Positions 19,393-29,936 of a DNA stretch of 64,000 nt are shown in pieces; position 1 is the first letter of the stretch; each line of letters starts with the position of its first letter. The notes under the pieces are model-generated. The model was not told the DNA's origin. It did no database searches and worked only from the letters and a program-made list of their open reading frames with translations. Source of the DNA: Flavobacterium glaciei (lineage in GTDB: Bacteria > Bacteroidota > Bacteroidia > Flavobacteriales > Flavobacteriaceae); contig NZ_QQBA01000001.1 of assembly GCF_003350545.1 (NCBI RefSeq), positions 325,489 through 389,488 on the forward strand, read 5' to 3'. A program made the translations under genes and the position numbers.

Positions 19393-19791
19393 TTAGTAAA
19401 CGTAACAAATTACTTCACCACCAACATTTAATTGTTTGGCTTGTTTTCCTGTCATCAAACCTTTTGATGTAGAAACAATAGCAATCCCTAATCCATTAAG
19501 GATTCTAGGAATTGAAGAAGAACCTGAATACTTACGTAAACCTGGTTTACTAATTCTTTGGATATCTTTAATTACAGACTCTTTAGTATCTTTATCATAC
19601 TTCAAAGCAATTTTGATTGAACCCTGAACAGCGTTGTCTTCAAATTTGTAACTCAAGATATAACCTTGATCAAATAAGATCTTAGTTATTTCTTTTTTTA
19701 GATTAGAAGCAGGAATTTCAACAACTTTGTGGTTTGCAGCCACAGCGTTACGAACTCTTGTTAAATAATCTGCAATAGGATCTGTATACAT
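19393..19791 (-). CDS. rpsH: 30S ribosomal protein S8
   Basis: uS8 (132 residues from the chosen start) binds the central domain of 16S rRNA; in E. coli it also represses the spc operon. The family start [20 protein letters not shown] fixes the ATG at 19791. The frame is open to 19827, but the extra 12 residues are not family-like. The C-terminal RNA-binding part shows [19 protein letters not shown] and GGEVICYVY. The 97-nt gap before it is the longest of the spc cluster and holds two small hairpins. Confidence 0.96.
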   Translation of the reverse strand: MYTDPIADYLTRVRNAVAANHKVVEIPASNLKKEITKILFDQGYILSYKFEDNAVQGSIKIALKYDKDTKESVIKDIQRISKPGLRKYSGSSSIPRILNGLGIAIVSTSKGLMTGKQAKQLNVGGEVICYVY

Positions 19792-19822
19792 GTGTATTAA
19801 TTTGCGATTATGGTTTTCATAG

Positions 19823-19889
19823 GACACTCATCCTACGAACCTTTAACCAATTTATAAATGTGTTTGTATTTTGTAACTAAGTTACAATC
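19823..19889 (-). promoter_or_regulatory. Two small hairpins in the rpsN-rpsH gap
   Basis: TAGGA-cactca-TCCTA (about 19823-19838) and TGTAACT-A-AGTTACA (about 19875-19889). The second overlaps the rpsN stop region. They could be control or processing sites of the spc transcript. Confidence 0.3.
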
Positions 19890-20158
19890 TACCAAGATGC
19901 TTTTTTAACACCTGGAATTAATCCGTTATTTGCCATCTCACGAAATGTAACACGTGAAATACCAAATTGACGCATATATCCTCTTGGTCTACCTGTTAAT
20001 TTACAACGATTGTGCAAACGAACTGGAGAAGCATTTTTCGGTAATTTTTGCAAACCTACGAAATCTCCAGCTTCTAACAAAGCTTTTCTTTTCTCAGCAT
20101 ATTTTGCTACAGTTTTTTCTCTCTTAACCTCACGGGCTTTCATTGATTCTTTAGCCAT
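19889..20158 (-). CDS. rpsN: 30S ribosomal protein S14 (zinc-free type)
   Basis: uS14 (89 residues) lies in the 30S head. The end [20 protein letters not shown] and [18 protein letters not shown] is diagnostic. Only one Cys is present, so the zinc-finger pairs are absent and this is the longer C-minus form. It follows rplE after 3 nt. Confidence 0.97.
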   Translation of the reverse strand: MAKESMKAREVKREKTVAKYAEKRKALLEAGDFVGLQKLPKNASPVRLHNRCKLTGRPRGYMRQFGISRVTFREMANNGLIPGVKKASW

Positions 20159-20161
20159 ATC

Positions 20162-20713
20162 TTAATTCTTTTTAAAAGGTAAACCTAATTCAGCCAATAG
20201 TGATTTTGCTTCTTTATCAGTTTTTGCAGAAGTTACAAAAGATATATCCATACCTGATATTTTGTTTACTTTGTCAATATCAATTTCTGGGAAAATGATT
20301 TGCTCCAAAACACCAAGATTATAATTACCTCTTCCATCAAAACCAGTAGCTTTAATTCCACTAAAATCTCTAACACGTGGTAAAGCAGAAGTTATAAGTC
20401 TATCTAAAAACTCATACATTCTTTCTCCACGCAAAGTAACTTTTGCTCCAATAGGCATCCCTTTTCTCAATTTGAATGACGCAACGTCTTTCTTTGAGAT
20501 TGTAGATACTGCTTTCTGTCCAGTGATCTTAGTTAACTCATCAACTGCATAGTCAATTAGTTTTTTATCAGATACAGCTGCACCAACTCCTTTACTTAAA
20601 ACGATTTTTTCCAATTTTGGAACTTGCATTACGTTTACGTATCCGAATTCCTCTTTAAGAGCAGCGATTACTCTGCTCTTATATTCTTCTTTTAGTCTAG
20701 GTATATACGCCAT
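20162..20713 (-). CDS. rplE: 50S ribosomal protein L5
   Basis: uL5 (183 residues) binds 5S rRNA and touches the P-site tRNA. It starts [20 protein letters not shown] and shows [22 protein letters not shown] and the conserved [17 protein letters not shown]. It is 2 nt from rplX. Confidence 0.97.
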   Translation of the reverse strand: MAYIPRLKEEYKSRVIAALKEEFGYVNVMQVPKLEKIVLSKGVGAAVSDKKLIDYAVDELTKITGQKAVSTISKKDVASFKLRKGMPIGAKVTLRGERMYEFLDRLITSALPRVRDFSGIKATGFDGRGNYNLGVLEQIIFPEIDIDKVNKISGMDISFVTSAKTDKEAKSLLAELGLPFKKN

Positions 20714-20715
20714 TA

Positions 20716-21030
20716 CTATAGTACTTGATTAGATTTTTTTGAAAATCTTACTTTCTTATCTCCTTCTACTCTAATTCCTACTCTAGTTGTTTCCTTAGTT
20801 TTAGGATCAATTAAAGAGATATTAGATATTTGTATAGAAGCTTCTTTCTTTACGATACCGCCTTGAGGACTTTTCGCACTTGGTTTCGTATGTTTTGAAA
20901 CCATGTTTACACCTTCAACGATCGCTTTATTTTTCTCGCGGTAAACACGTAATACTTTACCTTCAGAACCTTTATGGTCTCCAGCAATTACTCTTACGAT
21001 GTCTCCAGTTTTTATTTTTAGCTTTATCAT
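20716..21030 (-). CDS. rplX: 50S ribosomal protein L24
   Basis: uL24 (104 residues) is an assembly initiator of the large subunit. The KOW motif is visible at the start ([20 protein letters not shown]), followed by [20 protein letters not shown]. It lies between rplN (11 nt) and rplE (2 nt). Confidence 0.97.
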   Translation of the reverse strand: MIKLKIKTGDIVRVIAGDHKGSEGKVLRVYREKNKAIVEGVNMVSKHTKPSAKSPQGGIVKKEASIQISNISLIDPKTKETTRVGIRVEGDKKVRFSKKSNQVL

Positions 21031-21041
21031 CTTAAAACGAA

Positions 21042-21410
21042 TTAAAGCACTTCTGGTGCTAATGATACAATTTTCATGAATTGTTTTTCACGAAGTTCTC
21101 TTGCTACCGGACCAAAAACACGAGTTCCTCTCATTTCACCAGCAGCATTTAATAACACACATGCGTTGTCATCAAATCTAATGTATGAACCATCGGCTCT
21201 TCTTACTTCTTTTTTGGTACGTACAACAACTGCAGTTGAAACAGCTCCTTTTTTAACGCTTCCGTTTGGAGCAGTATCTTTGATAGAAACTACAATCTTG
21301 TCACCAACAGAGGCATACCTTCTTTTGGTACCTCCTAAAACACGGATAGTTAAAACTTCCTTTGCTCCAGTGTTATCTGCTACTTTTAGTCTTGATTCTT
21401 GTTGTACCAT
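21042..21410 (-). CDS. rplN: 50S ribosomal protein L14
   Basis: uL14 (122 residues) forms an inter-subunit bridge and the docking site of silencing factor RsfS. It starts [19 protein letters not shown], continues with [19 protein letters not shown], and ends with [20 protein letters not shown]. It is 2 nt from rpsQ. Confidence 0.97.
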   Translation of the reverse strand: MVQQESRLKVADNTGAKEVLTIRVLGGTKRRYASVGDKIVVSIKDTAPNGSVKKGAVSTAVVVRTKKEVRRADGSYIRFDDNACVLLNAAGEMRGTRVFGPVARELREKQFMKIVSLAPEVL

Positions 21411-21412
21411 AA

Positions 21413-21673
21413 TTATTTAGCTCTTTCTAAGATTTCAACTAACCTCCAACATTTTGTTTTACTCAAAGGACGCGTTTCGCTAATCCTTACAGTATCTCCT
21501 ATGTTACAGTCGTTCTTTTCGTCGTGTGCGTGATACTTTTTAGTTTTCAACACGAACTTACCGTATAATGGGTGTTTTACTTTACGCACTTCAGCAACAA
21601 CAATAGATTTATCCATTTTGTCTGAAGTAACAACACCAACTCTTTCTTTTCTTAAATTTCTTTTTTCTTCCAT
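21413..21673 (-). CDS. rpsQ: 30S ribosomal protein S17
   Basis: uS17 (86 residues) is an OB-fold protein of the 30S body. Recognised by [39 protein letters not shown] and the end [17 protein letters not shown]. Standard position after rpmC. Confidence 0.97.
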   Translation of the reverse strand: MEEKRNLRKERVGVVTSDKMDKSIVVAEVRKVKHPLYGKFVLKTKKYHAHDEKNDCNIGDTVRISETRPLSKTKCWRLVEILERAK

Positions 21674-21690
21674 CTTTCAGCAGATTACAA

Positions 21691-21882
21691 TTATTGCAAC
21701 TCTCTTTTAGTAAGTTCCGTAGCTAATCTTGCAACTGTTCTTCTTACACTTCTAATTTGAAGTGGATTCTCAATTGGAGAAATAGCGTGAGCCATTTTTA
21801 GGTCGGCATATGCCTTCTTAGTCTGGCTAAGTTTTTCTTGCAACTCCGCTGCAGAAAGATCTTTTATTTCTGATTGTTTCAT
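21691..21882 (-). CDS. rpmC: 50S ribosomal protein L29
   Basis: uL29 (63 residues from the chosen start) lies at the tunnel exit and is part of the docking site for SRP and trigger factor. Homologs begin at MKQSEIKDLSAAELQEKL, so the ATG at 21882 is used. The open frame reaches 21924 but would overlap the end of rplP. It forms the usual two-helix hairpin and ends TVARLATELTKRELQ. Confidence 0.95.
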   Translation of the reverse strand: MKQSEIKDLSAAELQEKLSQTKKAYADLKMAHAISPIENPLQIRSVRRTVARLATELTKRELQ

Positions 21883-21895
21883 AATATAATATAGA

Positions 21896-22321
21896 TTATG
21901 CTTCGAAATCTCTAGCAACGACAAATTTAGTTTTTACTGGAAGCTTTTGAGCCGCAAGACGTAAAGCCTCTTTTGCAACTGACAAAGGTACTCCTCCAAC
22001 TTCAAACATAATTCTTCCGGGTTTAACAACGGCAGCCCAATACTCAACTGCACCTTTACCTTTACCCATACGTACCTCAAGAGGCTTCTTAGTGATAGGT
22101 TTGTCTGGAAATATTTTGATCCATAATTGTCCTTCTCTTTTCATAAAACGAGTTGCAGCAATACGCGCAGCTTCAATTTGACGAGAGGTTAAGAACATTC
22201 CATCTTCATGTACAGATTTAATACCAAACATTCCATTTGAAAGTTCATGCCCTCTTTGAGAGTTCCCTTTCATTTTACCTTTTTGTACCTTACGGTATTT
22301 TGTTCTTTTAGGCTGTAACAT
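21896..22321 (-). CDS. rplP: 50S ribosomal protein L16
   Basis: uL16 (141 residues) helps place the A-site tRNA. It begins [19 protein letters not shown] and contains [20 protein letters not shown] and the closing [14 protein letters not shown]. It lies 19 nt after rpsC. Confidence 0.97.
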   Translation of the reverse strand: MLQPKRTKYRKVQKGKMKGNSQRGHELSNGMFGIKSVHEDGMFLTSRQIEAARIAATRFMKREGQLWIKIFPDKPITKKPLEVRMGKGKGAVEYWAAVVKPGRIMFEVGGVPLSVAKEALRLAAQKLPVKTKFVVARDFEA

Positions 22322-22340
22322 TTTTCTTTAGTTTAAAAAT

Positions 22341-23099
22341 TTACTTTCGTTTACGAGCGTCTGGTTTACCACCTTTGTTAAAAGGCTTTCTGTCTCCTCT
22401 TGGAGAATCACCACCTTTACCACCAGCACCAGATTGTTTTTTGTCCATTCCAGCAAGTGGAGAAAGATCTCTCTTTCCATAAACTTCACCTTTCATGATC
22501 CACACTTTGATTCCCATTCTACCATAAGTAGTATGAGCTTCAGCCAAAGCATAATCAATATCAGCTCTGAAAGTTGATAGAGGAATTCTACCTTCTTTGA
22601 AACCCTCTGAACGAGCCATCTCAGCACCATTCAAACGACCAGAAATCAAAACTTTGATACCTTCAGCGTTCATACGCATAGAAGCAGCAATAGCCATTTT
22701 GATTGCACGTCTGTAAGAAATACGGCTTTCGATTTGACGACAGATGCTTGTAGCAACTAGATACGCGTCAAGTTCAGGTCTTTTAATTTCAAAAATGTTG
22801 ATTTGAACCTCTTTGTCAGTAATTTTCTTAAGTTCTTCTTTTAACTTGTCTACCTCTTGTCCACCTTTTCCGATAATAATACCAGGTCTAGCAGTAGTGA
22901 TAGTAACGGTTACAAGTTTTAAAGTTCTCTCGATAATTACTTTTGATACACTAGCTTTTGATAAACGAGCATGGATATACTTTCTGATTTTGTGATCTTC
23001 GGCAAGTTTATCACCGTAATCATTTCCACCATACCAGTTTGAGTCCCATCCTCTGATGATACCAAGTCTATTTCCAATTGGATTTGTCTTTTGTCCCAT
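22341..23099 (-). CDS. rpsC: 30S ribosomal protein S3
   Basis: uS3 (252 residues) is in the 30S head at the mRNA entry. It starts [20 protein letters not shown]. The KH domain loop [19 protein letters not shown] is clear, and the C-terminal domain has [19 protein letters not shown] and [16 protein letters not shown] basic, Gly-rich tail of about 35 residues ([20 protein letters not shown] and on) makes it somewhat longer than the E. coli protein. Confidence 0.97.
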   Translation of the reverse strand: MGQKTNPIGNRLGIIRGWDSNWYGGNDYGDKLAEDHKIRKYIHARLSKASVSKVIIERTLKLVTVTITTARPGIIIGKGGQEVDKLKEELKKITDKEVQINIFEIKRPELDAYLVATSICRQIESRISYRRAIKMAIAASMRMNAEGIKVLISGRLNGAEMARSEGFKEGRIPLSTFRADIDYALAEAHTTYGRMGIKVWIMKGEVYGKRDLSPLAGMDKKQSGAGGKGGDSPRGDRKPFNKGGKPDARKRK

Positions 23100-23104
23100 G
23101 CTGC

Positions 23105-23518
23105 TTAAGAATTGCTTTGTGTGTTATTGATAGCCCCAAGCACGATTGTTACGTGGTTAGAACGTTTTCTTATTCTGTGTGCTCTTCCTTGTGGAGCTGG
23201 ACGAAGTCTTTTCAACATCATTCCACCATCTACACGGATTTCCTTAACAAATAAACCAGCTTCTTCCATATTAGCTTCAGGGTTTTTAGCTTGCCAGTTA
23301 GCAATTACTGATAAAACCAATTTTTCTAATTTTCTTGAAGCTTCTTTAGAACTAAATCTTAAGATGTTAAGTGCTCTTTCTACCTTCTGACCTCTTACTA
23401 GATCTGCTACTAAGCGCATTTTTCTAGGTGAAGTAGGGCAGTTATTTAACTTTGCAAAAGCCAATGACTTGTTAGCCTCTTTTCTTGCATCTGCTGTTTC
23501 TCTTTTACGAACTCCCAT
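23105..23518 (-). CDS. rplV: 50S ribosomal protein L22
   Basis: uL22 (137 residues) reaches into the exit tunnel through a long beta hairpin. Motifs are [20 protein letters not shown] and the loop [20 protein letters not shown]. It lies between rpsS (6 nt) and rpsC (5 nt). Confidence 0.97.
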   Translation of the reverse strand: MGVRKRETADARKEANKSLAFAKLNNCPTSPRKMRLVADLVRGQKVERALNILRFSSKEASRKLEKLVLSVIANWQAKNPEANMEEAGLFVKEIRVDGGMMLKRLRPAPQGRAHRIRKRSNHVTIVLGAINNTQSNS

Positions 23519-23524
23519 TGCTTC

Positions 23525-23803
23525 TTATTTTTTACCTTTATTTTTTGCTCCAGCATGACCTCTAAAAGATCTAGTTGGTGAAAACTCTCCTAATTTGTGA
23601 CCTACCATGTTCTCTGTTACGTAAACTGGTACAAATTGACGACCGTTATGAACTGCGATAGTTTGTCCAACAAAGTCTGGAGTAATCATAGAAGCTCTAG
23701 ACCAAGTCTTTACTACCCCTTTATTTCCACCTGCAATGTTTTCTTGAACTTTCTTGTCTAACTTATAATGAACGAAAGGTCCTTTTTTTAATGAACGTGC
23801 CAT
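23525..23803 (-). CDS. rpsS: 30S ribosomal protein S19
   Basis: uS19 (92 residues) is in the 30S head next to S13. It starts [19 protein letters not shown] and has [20 protein letters not shown] and [16 protein letters not shown]. Six nt separate it from rplB and rplV. Confidence 0.97.
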   Translation of the reverse strand: MARSLKKGPFVHYKLDKKVQENIAGGNKGVVKTWSRASMITPDFVGQTIAVHNGRQFVPVYVTENMVGHKLGEFSPTRSFRGHAGAKNKGKK

Positions 23804-23809
23804 ATCTTA

Positions 23810-24634
23810 TTATTTCTTTCTACGTTCTACGATATACTTGTTACTCGGGTTTTTCTTAGAACGAGTTCTATAACCTTTAGCTGGTATTCCATTCCTTGAA
23901 CGTGGATGTCCACCAGAAGAACGTCCTTCACCACCACCCATTGGGTGATCGACAGGGTTCATTGCAACAGGTCTTGTTCTAGGTCTTCTTCCTAACCATC
24001 TTGTTCTACCTGCTTTACCAGATACAACCAATTGGTGGTCAGAATTAGAAACCGCACCAATTGTAGCCGAACATGTCAACAAGATTAATCTTGTTTCACC
24101 AGAAGGCATTTTAATTGTTGCATATTTTCCATCTCTTGCCATTAATTGAGCAAAAGTTCCAGCTGAACGAGCAATTACTGCTCCTTGACCTGGTCTCAAT
24201 TCGATACAAGAAATTACAGTTCCTAGTGGAACTCTACTTAAAGGTAAGGTATTACCAATTTCTGGTTGAGATTCTGGACCAGAAACTAATTTCTGACCAA
24301 CTTTCAATCCATTTTGAGCAATAACATACGTTTTCTCACCATCAGCATACGCTAACAATGCGATAAAAGCAGTACGATTTGGATCATATTCAATTGATTT
24401 CACTGTAGCTGGAATTCCTTCTTTTGTACGTTTGAAATCAATGATACGATATCTCTGCTTATGACCACCACCCGTATAACGCATGGTCATCTTTCCTTGA
24501 CTATTTCTACCACCAGAGTTTTTTATCGGCGCTATCAAAGAGCGTTCCGGCTTATCAGTTGTAATGGCGTCATAACCATTCACAACTCTAAATCGCTGAC
24601 CTGGGGTAATAGGTTTTAATTTTCTTACTGACAT
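23810..24634 (-). CDS. rplB: 50S ribosomal protein L2
   Basis: uL2 (274 residues) is needed for subunit joining and peptidyl-transferase activity. It shows [20 protein letters not shown] near the start, the OB and SH3-like domains, and the conserved loop [20 protein letters not shown] with the universally conserved His. It lies 6 nt after rplW. Confidence 0.98.
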   Translation of the reverse strand: MSVRKLKPITPGQRFRVVNGYDAITTDKPERSLIAPIKNSGGRNSQGKMTMRYTGGGHKQRYRIIDFKRTKEGIPATVKSIEYDPNRTAFIALLAYADGEKTYVIAQNGLKVGQKLVSGPESQPEIGNTLPLSRVPLGTVISCIELRPGQGAVIARSAGTFAQLMARDGKYATIKMPSGETRLILLTCSATIGAVSNSDHQLVVSGKAGRTRWLGRRPRTRPVAMNPVDHPMGGGEGRSSGGHPRSRNGIPAKGYRTRSKKNPSNKYIVERRKK

Positions 24635-24640
24635 TTTATC

Positions 24641-24931
24641 TTAGATATTGTTGTAAAAATCAATTGTTTCTCCTTCTTGTACTTGAACAATTGCTTTTTT
24701 AATTGCATTCGTCTTTCCACTGATTAAACCACTTTTAGTGTATTTTGTAGTTCTATCCGGTCTTACGTTCATCGTGTTAACACTCAAAATAGTTACTCCA
24801 TAAGCAGCTTCAACAGCTTTCTTAATTTGTACTTTGTTTGCTTTTTGGTCAACAACGAATCCGAAGCGGTTTAAAACTTCACTTTCTTTGGTTACTTTTT
24901 CCGTTACTATAGGCTTAATTATGATGCTCAT
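24641..24931 (-). CDS. rplW: 50S ribosomal protein L23
   Basis: uL23 (96 residues) sits at the tunnel exit and docks trigger factor and SRP. It shows IIKPIVTEKVTKESEVLNRF and the basic loop MNVRPDRTTKYTKSG. Six nt separate it from rplB and rplD. Confidence 0.96.
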   Translation of the reverse strand: MSIIIKPIVTEKVTKESEVLNRFGFVVDQKANKVQIKKAVEAAYGVTILSVNTMNVRPDRTTKYTKSGLISGKTNAIKKAIVQVQEGETIDFYNNI

Positions 24932-24937
24932 ATCCTA

Positions 24938-25567
24938 TTATTTACTTAAATTTTCTTCAATTATCTCCAAAGAACTCTCTAGAAGCACTAAATTATTAGC
25001 GTTTAATATAGCGTAAGTGCTTAATTCTAAACTACTTACAACGCTAGAGCCTTTTAAATTGCGTGACGACAAATATACATTTTTATTTACATCACCCAAC
25101 ACAAATAGGGATTTTTTATTCTCTAACTCTAAAGCTTTCAAAACGTTGATGAAATTTTTAGTGTTTGGAGTTTCAAAATTAAAGTCTTCAAGAACGATAA
25201 TGTTCGACTCTTTAGCTTTAATTGAGAAAGCTGATTTTCTAGCCAAACGTTTCAAGCTTTTATTCAATTTGAATGAATAACTTCTTGGTCTTGGACCGAA
25301 AACAGTTCCACCACCTTTAAACAATGGATTCTTTGCACTACCCGCACGAGCAGTACCAGTTCCTTTTTGTTTTTTTATCTTACGAGTACTTCCCGCAACC
25401 TCAGCTCTTTCTTTAGCTTTGTGCGTCCCTTGTCTTTGATTAGCAAGATATTGCTTAACATCAAGGTATACTGCATGATTATTTGGTTCTATACCAAATA
25501 CTGAATCAGAAAGTTGAACTTTTCTTCCAGTATCTTTTCCGTTGAAATCTAATACTTTTGCTTCCAT
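24938..25567 (-). CDS. rplD: 50S ribosomal protein L4
   Basis: uL4 (209 residues) lines the exit tunnel; in E. coli it also represses the S10 operon. The long loop KQKGTGTARAGSAKNPLFKG then GGTVFGPRPRSYSFKLNK is diagnostic. Its ATG shares one nucleotide with the rplC stop codon (TAATG), so the two genes are probably translationally coupled. Confidence 0.97.
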   Translation of the reverse strand: MEAKVLDFNGKDTGRKVQLSDSVFGIEPNNHAVYLDVKQYLANQRQGTHKAKERAEVAGSTRKIKKQKGTGTARAGSAKNPLFKGGGTVFGPRPRSYSFKLNKSLKRLARKSAFSIKAKESNIIVLEDFNFETPNTKNFINVLKALELENKKSLFVLGDVNKNVYLSSRNLKGSSVVSSLELSTYAILNANNLVLLESSLEIIEENLSK

Positions 25568-26184
25568 TACTTCTGAATGATTACATAAGAGTTGTTATGA
25601 CCAGGAACACATCCTTTAATAACAAGTAGGTTCTTTTCAGCAACTACTTTTAAAACTCTAAGGTTTTGAACTTTTACATTGTCTCCTCCCATACGTCCAG
25701 CCATACGCATTCCTTTGAATACTCTAGATGGATAAGAAGAAGCTCCTACAGAACCAGGCGCTCTTAAACGGTTGTGTTGACCGTGAGTTGCTTGACCAAC
25801 ACCACCAAAACCGTGACGTTTAACAACCCCTTGAAAACCTTTACCTTTAGATACACCTTGTACATCTACAAATTCTCCTTCAGCAAAAATAGAAACATCA
25901 ATAAGATCTCCTAATTTTTGTTCTGTTGCAAAATCTTGGAATTCAACGACTTTTTTCTTAGCTACAGTTCCCGCTTTTTTAAAGTGACCTAAAGCCGCTT
26001 TTGTGGAATGTTTCTCGTTTTTGTCATCGAAACCAAGTTGCAACGCTTCATACCCGTCAACACCTTTGGTTCTGACTTGGGTAACAACACATGGTCCAGC
26101 TTCGATTACTGTACAAGGAATATTCTTCCCGTTCTCGTCGAAAATGCTAGTCATGCCGATTTTTCTACCAATTAACCCAGACAT
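25567..26184 (-). CDS. rplC: 50S ribosomal protein L3
   Basis: uL3 (205 residues) initiates large-subunit assembly near the peptidyl-transferase centre. It starts [20 protein letters not shown] and has the loop [20 protein letters not shown] with the Gln that is methylated in E. coli. It is the first gene after a 154-nt gap with its own promoter, so it heads the S10-spc-alpha transcript here, whereas rpsJ is grouped with the str genes. Confidence 0.97.
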   Translation of the reverse strand: MSGLIGRKIGMTSIFDENGKNIPCTVIEAGPCVVTQVRTKGVDGYEALQLGFDDKNEKHSTKAALGHFKKAGTVAKKKVVEFQDFATEQKLGDLIDVSIFAEGEFVDVQGVSKGKGFQGVVKRHGFGGVGQATHGQHNRLRAPGSVGASSYPSRVFKGMRMAGRMGGDNVKVQNLRVLKVVAEKNLLVIKGCVPGHNNSYVIIQK

Positions 26185-26258
26185 AAATATTAATTATTAA
26201 TTATTAAATATAAATATAGAACGCAGCTTTTAACCGAATCCTATTTTTTAAGTGGGTG

Positions 26259-26289
26259 CAAATGTATAACTTATTTACACACAAACCAA
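26259..26289 (-). promoter_or_regulatory. Promoter before rplC
   Basis: The minus strand has TTG (complement at 26287-26289), a 20-nt spacer, then TACATTTG (26259-26266), a full match to TTG-N17-23-TAnnTTTG. It lies in the 154-nt gap after rpsJ. Confidence 0.7.
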
Positions 26290-26338
26290 AAAAATATTTT
26301 TCGCTTAAAAACAGCGTTCCTTTTTACTCTTAAATTAC

Positions 26339-26644
26339 TTAAACTTTGATCTCTACTTCAACCCCACTTGGCAATTCAAGTTTCATTAAAGCATCAATAG
26401 TTTTTGATGAAGATGAATAAATGTCAATTAATCTCTTGTATGACATTACTTCAAATTGCTCTCTCGCTTTTTTGTTAACGTGTGGAGAACGTAGTACTGT
26501 AAAAAGTTTTTTGTGAGTTGGCAATGGAATTGGTCCTGTAACAACTGCACCGGTACTTTTTACCGTTTTTACAATCTTCTCAGCAGACTTATCTACTAAC
26601 ATGTGATCGTAAGATTTTAATTTTATTCTGATTTTTTGACTCAT
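26339..26644 (-). CDS. rpsJ: 30S ribosomal protein S10
   Basis: uS10 (101 residues; also the NusE antitermination factor) starts [20 protein letters not shown] and has [20 protein letters not shown]. It follows fusA after 11 nt. The elongation factor gene tuf, often located between them, is missing. Confidence 0.97.
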   Translation of the reverse strand: MSQKIRIKLKSYDHMLVDKSAEKIVKTVKSTGAVVTGPIPLPTHKKLFTVLRSPHVNKKAREQFEVMSYKRLIDIYSSSSKTIDALMKLELPSGVEVEIKV

Positions 26645-26655
26645 TTTCTTAAAGA

Positions 26656-28812
26656 TTATGCGTTTCCTTTTGCTTTTTTGATAACTGCTTCCGAAATATT
26701 AGAAGGCGTTTCAGAGTAGTGTGAAAATTCCATAGTAGATGTTGCTCTACCTGAAGAAAGTGTTCTTAACGTAGTAACGTAACCAAACATTTCAGATAAC
26801 GGCACATCAGCCTTAATGGTTTTAGCACCAGCTCTATCACCCATATCATTCACCTGACCTCTACGACGGTTAATATCACCTACGATATCTCCCATGTTTT
26901 CCTCTGGTGTTATCACTTCCATTTTCATGATTGGCTCTAATATAACAGCACCAGCTGCTTTAGCTACCTCTCTATAACCCATTCTTGCCGCAAGCTCAAA
27001 AGAAAGTGCATCAGAATCCACAGGGTGGAAAGATCCGTCTAATAAAGTTACTTTCAAACTATCTACTTGGTATCCTGCTAAAGGACCAGTTTTCATAGCT
27101 TCTCTGAAACCTTTTTCAACTGATGGGATATATTCTTTAGGAACGTTACCACCTTTTACTGCATTTACAAACTGCAATCCAACTGGAGCTTTACCGTCAA
27201 CTTCATCTGCTGGTTCAAGAATAAATACGATATCACCGAATTTACCACGACCTCCAGATTGTTTCTTGTATGTTTCTCTATGTTGTGCTTTCTTGGTAAA
27301 AGCTTCTTTATATTCAACTTGAGGCTCACCTTGATTTACTTCAACTTTGAATTCACGTCTCATTCTATCAACTAAGATATCTAAGTGAAGCTCACCCATA
27401 CCTGAGATAATAGTTTGACCTGAAGCTTCATCTGTTCTAACAGTAAACGTTGGATCTTCTTCAGCTAACTTAGCTAAAGCCATACCCATTTTATCTACGT
27501 CAGCTTTAGTTTTAGGCTCAATTGCAATACCAATTACCGGAGCAGGGAATTTCATACTTTCTAAGATAATTGGGTTTTTTTCATCACACAATGTATCTCC
27601 AGTTTTAATATCTTTAAATCCAACTGCCGCCCCAATGTCACCTGCTTCGATATATTCGATTGGGTTTTGTTTGTTAGCATGCATTTGATAGATACGAGAA
27701 ATTCTTTCTTTATTTCCTGAACGTGTGTTCAAAACATAAGAACCAGCATCTAAACGTCCTGAGTAAGCACGGAAGAAAGCTAAACGACCTACGAAAGGAT
27801 CAGTAGCAATTTTAAATGCTAAAGCAGCGAATGGCTCTTTAACATCTGGCTTACGCAAAATTTTAGTTTGATCTTCTTCTAACAAATCAGCATCATCAGG
27901 ATGAATTCCTTCGATACCATCTTTGTCCATTGGAGATGGCAAATATTTACATACCGCATCCAACATGAATTGAACTCCTTTGTTTTTGAAAGAAGAACCA
28001 GCGATCATAGGAATGATAGCCATATCCATAACAGCAGCTCTCAAAGCAATGTTGATTTCCTCCTCTGTTATAGAGTCTGGATCTTCCATGTACTTGTCAA
28101 GCAAATTCTCATCATAATCAGCAACTGCTTCGATAAGAATATCTCTGTATTCTTTAACTTCATCAACCATATCAGCAGGAATATCTACAACTTCATAAGT
28201 CGCACCCATTCCAGCATCATCCCAAACAATAGCTTGGTTTTTAACTAAATCAACTACACCTCTGAAATCATTTTCTTCACCAATAGGCAAAGTGATTGCA
28301 ACTGCATTTGATTTTAACATATCTCTTACTTGTTGACAAACCATCAAAAAGTTAGAACCTTGTCTATCCATTTTATTAACGAATCCAATACGTGGAACTC
28401 TGTATTGATCTGCTAATCTCCAGTTAGTTTCTGACTGAGGCTCAACACCATCAACAGCACTAAATAAGAAAACTAAACCATCAAGTACACGTAACGAACG
28501 GTTTACTTCAACTGTAAAGTCAACGTGTCCCGGAGTATCGATAATATTAAAGTGATAAGGTAATGTTTCAGGTAAAATTTTACCTTGTGTAGTCGGAAAA
28601 TTCCATTCACAAGTAGTAGCAGCAGAAGTAATTGTAATACCTCTTTCTTGCTCTTGTGCCATCCAGTCCATTGTTGCAGCACCATCATGTACTTCACCAA
28701 TTTTGTGTGATTTTCCAGTATAGAATAAAATACGCTCAGTTGTTGTTGTTTTACCAGCATCAATGTGAGCAGCAATTCCTATATTTCTTGTGTATTTTAG
28801 ATCTCTAGCCAT
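26656..28812 (-). CDS. fusA: Elongation factor G
   Basis: EF-G (718 residues) drives translocation with GTP. The G domain shows the P-loop [19 protein letters not shown] at residues 15-33, the switch [22 protein letters not shown], and NKMDRQG. Domains II to V follow, with the domain IV segment [14 protein letters not shown] and the domain V region [20 protein letters not shown]. The length is normal. It lies in the str cluster between rpsG and rpsJ. Confidence 0.98.
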   Translation of the reverse strand: MARDLKYTRNIGIAAHIDAGKTTTTERILFYTGKSHKIGEVHDGAATMDWMAQEQERGITITSAATTCEWNFPTTQGKILPETLPYHFNIIDTPGHVDFTVEVNRSLRVLDGLVFLFSAVDGVEPQSETNWRLADQYRVPRIGFVNKMDRQGSNFLMVCQQVRDMLKSNAVAITLPIGEENDFRGVVDLVKNQAIVWDDAGMGATYEVVDIPADMVDEVKEYRDILIEAVADYDENLLDKYMEDPDSITEEEINIALRAAVMDMAIIPMIAGSSFKNKGVQFMLDAVCKYLPSPMDKDGIEGIHPDDADLLEEDQTKILRKPDVKEPFAALAFKIATDPFVGRLAFFRAYSGRLDAGSYVLNTRSGNKERISRIYQMHANKQNPIEYIEAGDIGAAVGFKDIKTGDTLCDEKNPIILESMKFPAPVIGIAIEPKTKADVDKMGMALAKLAEEDPTFTVRTDEASGQTIISGMGELHLDILVDRMRREFKVEVNQGEPQVEYKEAFTKKAQHRETYKKQSGGRGKFGDIVFILEPADEVDGKAPVGLQFVNAVKGGNVPKEYIPSVEKGFREAMKTGPLAGYQVDSLKVTLLDGSFHPVDSDALSFELAARMGYREVAKAAGAVILEPIMKMEVITPEENMGDIVGDINRRRGQVNDMGDRAGAKTIKADVPLSEMFGYVTTLRTLSSGRATSTMEFSHYSETPSNISEAVIKKAKGNA

Positions 28813-28822
28813 TTCTTAAGAA

Positions 28823-29299
28823 TTAAAATCTAAAGTGAGAGAAAGCTTTATTAGCTTCTGCCATTTTGTGAGTATCCATTCTTTTCTTAACAGCAGCTCC
28901 TTCTTCTTTAGCCGCAGCTAAACATTCTGAAGCTAACCTTTGAGCCATAGATTTTTCGTTTCTTCTTCTTGAATAAAGAATTAACCATTTCATCGCCATA
29001 GAAATTTTTCTATCTGGACGAATTTGCATTGGAATTTGGAATGTAGCTCCACCAACTCTACGACTACGCACTTCTACGTGTGGCATAACGTTAGTTAACG
29101 CATCTTTCCAAATTTCTAATGATGGTTTCTCTGCATCTTGTTTTTTAGACTCAATGATATCAATTGCATCATAAAATACTTTAAACGCTGTCGATTTTTT
29201 TCCATCCCACATTAAGTTGTTCACAAAACGTGTTACCAGTTGGTCATTAAACCTTGGATCTGGTAAAAGTGGTCTTTTCTTTGCCGCTCTTTTTCTCAT
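28823..29299 (-). CDS. rpsG: 30S ribosomal protein S7
   Basis: uS7 (158 residues) initiates 30S head assembly. It starts MRKRAAKKRPLLPDPRFNDQ and has VEVRSRRVGGATFQIPMQIR and the C-terminal KMAEANKAFSHFRF. It lies 73 nt after rpsL and 10 nt before fusA. Confidence 0.97.
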   Translation of the reverse strand: MRKRAAKKRPLLPDPRFNDQLVTRFVNNLMWDGKKSTAFKVFYDAIDIIESKKQDAEKPSLEIWKDALTNVMPHVEVRSRRVGGATFQIPMQIRPDRKISMAMKWLILYSRRRNEKSMAQRLASECLAAAKEEGAAVKKRMDTHKMAEANKAFSHFRF

Positions 29300-29372
29300 G
29301 TCTTTTTTTTAATAAAAGGTCATACTTGCACAATTGTGATTAATCACATTACACACGAAATAACTTTTTAAA

Positions 29373-29756
29373 TTACTTTTTTGCTTCTTTTGGGCGTTTT
29401 GCTCCGTACTTAGATCTTCTTTGCGTTCTTCCTGCTACTCCTGACGTATCAAGTGCACCACGAACGATGTGGTATCTAACTCCTGGTAAATCTTTTACCC
29501 TTCCACCCCTAACTAATACTATCGAGTGCTCTTGTAAATTGTGTCCTTCACCAGGGATGTAAGCATTCACTTCATTACCATTTGTCAAACGTACACGCGC
29601 TACTTTACGCATTGCAGAGTTTGGTTTTTTTGGTGTTGTAGTGTAAACACGCGTACAAACCCCTCTTCTTTGAGGACAAGAATCTAAAGCAACCGATTTA
29701 CTCTTCTTAGTTATCTGAGTTCTTCCTGTTCTTACTAATTGTTGAATTGTTGGCAT
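29373..29756 (-). CDS. rpsL: 30S ribosomal protein S12
   Basis: uS12 (127 residues) lies at the decoding centre. It starts [20 protein letters not shown] and has [20 protein letters not shown] and [18 protein letters not shown]. The Lys residues in PKKPNS and in GRVKDLPG, whose changes give streptomycin resistance in other bacteria, are the wild-type ones. It is the first gene of the str cluster and has a clear promoter. Confidence 0.98.
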
Positions 29757-29809
29757 AATTAATACTAAAAATTTCTTATTATATTAAATTCCCGCTTTTT
29801 ACGGGGTTG

Positions 29810-29839
29810 CAAATGTAGAAAATATTTTTTACTCTACAA
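29810..29839 (-). promoter_or_regulatory. Promoter of the str cluster (before rpsL)
   Basis: The minus strand has TTG (complement at 29837-29839), a 19-nt spacer, then TACATTTG (29810-29817), exactly the Bacteroidota consensus. It gives a leader of about 45 nt before the rpsL ATG. Confidence 0.75.
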
Positions 29840-29936
29840 ACCTTAATCTATTAATTTTCAATAAGATTATTTTATCATTTGATTTTTATCACAAACAAGA
29901 GATATTTGCGTTACTTTTAATAAAACACTTACTCAC

